Shown here one piece after another: positions 60,414 to 64,000 of a DNA stretch of 64,000 nt. This stretch comes from Anadara kagoshimensis (Eukaryota > Mollusca > Bivalvia > Arcoida > Arcidae), in NCBI GenBank assembly GCA_021292105.1, contig CM037864.1:45863109-45927108 (forward strand), given 5' to 3'. Position numbers and translations under genes: made by a program. Positions within the stretch are counted from its first letter, which is position 1, and every line of letters starts with the position of its first letter. The notes beneath the pieces were generated by a model that made no database searches, was not told the origin of the DNA, and worked only from the letters and a program-made list of their open reading frames with translations.

Positions 60414-62692
60414 ATGATTAACGGAGTGAGTGATGCAGTTAATTTGAATATGCAAATTAAGCAAGAACCACCAGATGAAGGGATTACAAACTGTTCAGAG
60501 AATGTACCAACAAGCTGGCCGGTTGTCACCACCGATGACTTGTCTCCGGGAGCGGATATCATAACTGAATATAATAAAAGAAAAGAATCAGACGACCAGG
60601 ATGTCAGTCAGAATGGAGAGAAACGCAGAAAAATTATGTTGGATGAAAATCACGGATTGATAAGTCAATATAACGAAGATACACTGTGTGAGATTAGCGC
60701 GGAGTCAGACAAGTCGCCGACAAGGAGAGACGAGGAAAACAAATGTTATATATGTGATATCGTGTTTACATCTCAAGATGAACTAGTGATTCACATGACT
60801 TTAAAACACAAACGGAAAAAAACACTAGGAGACAAATTGGCCGATTTGCCAGGCATACTTGTCAAGTTTGTTTTGCCAGATTTCGCACGTTAAAAGACTT
60901 TTTCAACCACACCTCCTGTCATTCCGTTAGGTCGGACATTAGTGCCACAGACGACGAGATTGGAACCAGGATAAGTAAAAGAATAAACAAAAATAACTTA
61001 CAACATTTGTTTCTCGAGAATTCAAGTTTCGACCGGAACTTACTACAACCTACATTCAAATGTGATCAGTGTCGCACCGTGTTTGTCAACAGAGATTCAT
61101 ACGCAATGCACGTGATGATGAGTGTGAAAAACCAGAGTTGTAAACCGACAAAAACAATGAACGCATTCGAAAAACCAAAACCGGAAATTCACAGAAGTCA
61201 GAACACGGATCGCCGTGATATAGGCGAAGGTCGACCAAATACAAATGGACGACACGTTTCTTCTGAAGCAGATTTACAAATTGCTTATTACGAAGATATT
61301 ACTTCAAAGACTGAAAAAGATGAGTATTTACAACTGTTTTTAGAAAAAAGTAATTTGAAGTTAAACGAACAGAACAAAAGAGAAGTTGTAAAACCGGTGA
61401 ACATAGCAGGAGGAAAAGCATGTTTCTTCTGTGATGAAATCTTCCACGATAAGGATACACTAGCAATGCATGTAATGTCTTGTCATTCCAACGACATTGC
61501 ACCGAAACCATCAAAAAGCAGCAGCAGTATATCTCCGAATCAGATATCCGTGTCACCTTGTCATCAAATACCGATGATACAGACCTATACCACGTATCCC
61601 AGTAATGAACTGATGGTTATCCGTGCCGACGTGATGCCTTGTCAGTTCTGTGATAAAACATTCACTAATAGAGACGCCTTGGCAATGCACGTGCTGTCAC
61701 ATAGCCAGGAAAATGATGGGAAACTGAGGCTTAGCAAGCGTAAACCGCTTCACACCATGAAATTTGATTTGTATCCGAATAAATCTCAGAGTCTGAATGG
61801 TGGAGAATTGTCGTCTGACCACAATGCTTTACTGGAGAGTAATATCGGATACAAAAGTAACATGTTTATCGATTTTGGAACATCAAAAGATGAACCGCTC
61901 GACCTAGCAGCTAAAAAGTCTGATATTAATCAGAACGAGGCATTAAAATCACCAAGATTTGACAACAAACAGCTTGCCAGAAACTTCCAACCAAGTCCAT
62001 TTGATGATGACGTGATATCAGAAAACAAACCATTCACAGCGATTTCACCAAAGACAACTAGAAATGAAAACTTAAAGAAAGTACCAGAAACTTTATACAC
62101 GAGGGCAGACTTGGATAAAGTACCATCATTCCGATCACGGTGTACGAGTTTACCGGACTTACAGTGCCCAGATAACGATAAACCATTTGTAGAAAGATGT
62201 TCATCGGTCGGGGTTCTAGACTTGAATGCTGGTTTCTTGTCACCGGGATTAAGAGTAAAACAAAATGAAATCTCTGAAAATGCTTCCAGTTCTGAAGATT
62301 CATCGGTTTTCGTTGACAAATATGAAGAATACGAACATATCAGTCACCGACCACAAGTGGATTATATATATGGGAAACAAAACACGCCCGACCACGTGGT
62401 CACGAACAGACATTATCAGAGGTGTACCGAAAACAATGAGGAAATTAACAATGCAATGGAAATCACAAATAGAAAAATGGATAAAAAACAATCAAATCCG
62501 ATGGAGGAAATTCTTTGGAAAAATCCACATCTGAACATTTGTAAGTTTTGTGGCATTATATTTCCCAGTAAAACATTGTTTTATTTACATATGGGTCTAC
62601 ATAACGTAAATAATCCCTGGCAGTGCAATATGTGTGGGAAATCTTGTACTAATGTTAACGACTTTTCTGCTCACGTAATACACTTCGACTGA
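60414..62692 (+). CDS. C2H2 zinc-finger transcription regulator, Ikaros/Hunchback-like C-terminal fingers
   Basis: One coding exon, about 759 residues once a one-base deletion in the A7 run at 60816-60822 is allowed for; as written the first frame stops at 60893. Fingers (corrected numbering): ZF1 C111-H132, ZF2 C150-H170 (CQVCFARFRTL), ZF3 C217 (last ligand missing or displaced), ZF4 C337-H358, ZF5 C410-H430, ZF6 C710-H730, ZF7 C738-H757. ZF2 bridges the frame gap between the two printed frames. ZF6-ZF7 (LHMGLH, then PWQCNMCGK) resemble the dimerisation fingers of Ikaros and Hunchback (IHMGCH, PFECNMCG). Other motifs are IKQEP near residue 15 (a SUMO consensus), KRRK at 70-73 (possible nuclear signal), and PLDLA at 495-499, a CtBP-binding motif. 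It is likely a nuclear, possibly repressive, DNA-binding factor. Orthology to a named gene is not claimed. Polar linkers between fingers are unusually long. Confidence 0.9.
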
Positions 62693-63300
62693 TCTATATA
62701 TAGTTACAATGACTCGATATTATTAACCATACAGCTTTGTTTTTGTTTTAGTTATCGATTTGATTAAAGATGCACCGCAAACTCAGTATTTAAAATGTTG
62801 TGATATTTTGTCCTCTGCCTGGCCTTGTCATTGGATATACAATGCAGTAAGGTCTAGCTACACTATCATTAATAACATAAAGATTTTTTGTAAGATTCTG
62901 ATAAATTTAAAATATCACCGTTTTTTTTTTAGATATTCAGAATTAAGATGTTGTTATAATGAAGTTATCTTAAATTTATGGCACGAGCATATCTGTGTTT
63001 TAGTTTTTTTCAGAAAAAAAATTAAACCGAGGAATGTCATCAAAATTGTACAAATAGAAAATTGGTAAATATCAGCATGTAAAGTTTGTAACTTGTAAAT
63101 ACATGTTCAAATATCATAGTTTTTGTTATGGGAAAAATCACACGTGGCTTTTCCAATAGTGAAAGTAACACTCTTAACCTGAGACGGACAATGACAATAT
63201 TGTAAAAACGATATCCAGTTAATTGTGGTTCAAGTATTTTTGTATGGCCCTATATAACCACCCCTCTTTTATGCTTCCAGTGATCCCAAGATACACATGA
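62693..63300. other. Zinc-finger 3' region; no further gene
   Basis: AT-rich sequence after the stop codon. A frame at 62760-63068 has no domain features and probably lies in the 3' untranslated region. Confidence 0.5.
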
Positions 63301-63305
63301 ATGAG

Positions 63306-63600
63306 GGTTTACGCCCCAGTCAAGGATACATCGCTCATATTGAGACGCCACCAGCTTATAGATAAAATAAAATTTTGATATTTGCAGTGCAATACGCAGT
63401 CAAGGTTCTTAAACGTGCCAAACATGCCGTGACCTAGGGGATCAAGTTTTAAGGTCGTGTCCAAATGACCCCGAAATTCCCAGTGCTTGGTAGAAGAACA
63501 GTCGCTGTTCATTTTCAAATCTTGACCAGACCCGGTCGGGCTTCGAACCACGACTTCCCATATACAAAACTAACACTCTACCATTCTACCGTAGTTGTGT
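63306..63600 (-). mobile_element. tRNA-derived SINE
   Basis: On the minus strand: head CTACGGTAGAATGGTAGAGT, B-box-like GTCGTGGTTCGAAGCCC, then GGTCAAGATTTGAAAATGAA. The tail is TGTATCCTTGACTGGGGCGT. Diverged but complete. Frames at 63309-63551 and 63465-63650 are within it. Confidence 0.85.
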
Positions 63601-64000
63601 ACTCACGGATTATAGTCTTAGAACCAATATACGGTAATTTAAACCACTGATTTACATCATACCGGGTTAACCCCATCCCTTTTCGATTTGTTTGAGTTTA
63701 CCTGATATAGAGATCATGCATATATGCTAACTCGCCGTAGAACATCCTCAGTGATGCAGTTGATCAAATCGCCGTGAGGCCACAGTAAACCAAATGGTTG
63801 GTGAATATTCAATTTTGTAATCAAATTTGAATGTTTATAATTAAATTAATGAAAAACAAACATACCAAGCCCTTAACTTCAAACTGGCTCAAGTTTCACA
63901 ATCATTCATTAAATAAGATTTCCCTTAACTGAAATCGGGCAAAATTTTCAATTTTAATAAATTTGTTACTTTTTAAGATATTTAGAAAATTGAAGGTGTC
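63601..64000. other. No feature seen
   Basis: Unassigned sequence to the right edge of the window. Confidence 0.5.

Noticed and set aside
61299-62319. Minus-strand frames antisense to the zinc-finger gene
   Set aside because: They are shadows of a long coding exon.
62760-63068. 102-codon frame after the zinc-finger gene
   Set aside because: AT-rich, no domain features, and positioned as 3' untranslated sequence.

Overview
The window is AT-rich animal nuclear DNA. Spliced genes with GT/AG introns sit among many dispersed repeats. Two things point to a bivalve mollusc: the gene homologues are animal ones, and several repeat families are, from memory, of a kind common in bivalve genomes (a repeat beginning with a GGCCCATGGGCC palindrome, tRNA-headed SINEs with a shared 3' tail, and a reverse-transcriptase element with a GI(S/P)MG(T/S)NC motif). 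No database search was possible, so genus and species are not claimed.

Four protein-coding genes can be supported. (1) The 5' part of a p190 RhoGAP gene (ARHGAP5/ARHGAP35 type) lies on the minus strand at 9467-5063: three coding exons covering the GTPase-like domain and the first FF domains. The rest runs off the left edge. (2) A two-coding-exon CDIN1 (C15orf41-type PD-(D/E)XK nuclease) gene lies on the plus strand at 28389-30601. (3) A twelve-exon harmonin (USH1C)-like gene lies on the minus strand at 45096-36608. It encodes the harmonin N-domain and two PDZ domains, with a short acidic tail in place of the vertebrate coiled coil and third PDZ. (4) An apparently single-coding-exon C2H2 zinc-finger regulator lies on the plus strand at 60414-62692. 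Its last two fingers resemble the Ikaros/Hunchback dimerisation pair. Genes 1, 2 and 4 each need one extra base to keep the conserved reading frame. All three lesions are deletions in or beside short base runs, which suggests residual long-read assembly errors rather than three dead genes. The harmonin gene reads cleanly through all twelve exons.

Layout: 1-420, ~181-bp tandem repeat; 1.4-3.1 kb, mostly unassigned; 3.13-4.77 kb, a 40-bp minisatellite in or near a p190 intron; 5.06-9.47 kb, p190 exons; 10.08-11.94 kb, first copy of a repeat with 145-bp internal units; 12-17.5 kb, low-information DNA with GA microsatellites; 17.9-20.4 kb, a 54-bp minisatellite split by an insertion; 20.73-21.99 kb, a large foldback element; 24.5-27.1 kb, reverse-transcriptase remains, a SINE and a 156-bp MITE; 28.4-30.6 kb, CDIN1; 33.3-36.35 kb, second and longer copy of the 145-bp-unit repeat; 36.6-45.1 kb, harmonin-like gene; 46-53 kb, SINEs and simple repeats; 53.1-55.4 kb, two reverse-transcriptase fragments in opposite orientation with a MITE inside one; 57.5 kb, a LINE fragment; 60.4-62.7 kb, zinc-finger gene; 63.3-63.6 kb, SINE.

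The genes do not form a functional cluster. Each is an independent housekeeping or developmental gene. The most unusual signals are in the repeats: tandem nuclear-receptor half-site clusters inside the 145-bp units, a terminal hairpin that differs between copies yet stays paired, and a family of very small MITEs with 4-bp target duplications, one of which splits a reverse-transcriptase reading frame at a site that can be reconstructed exactly.
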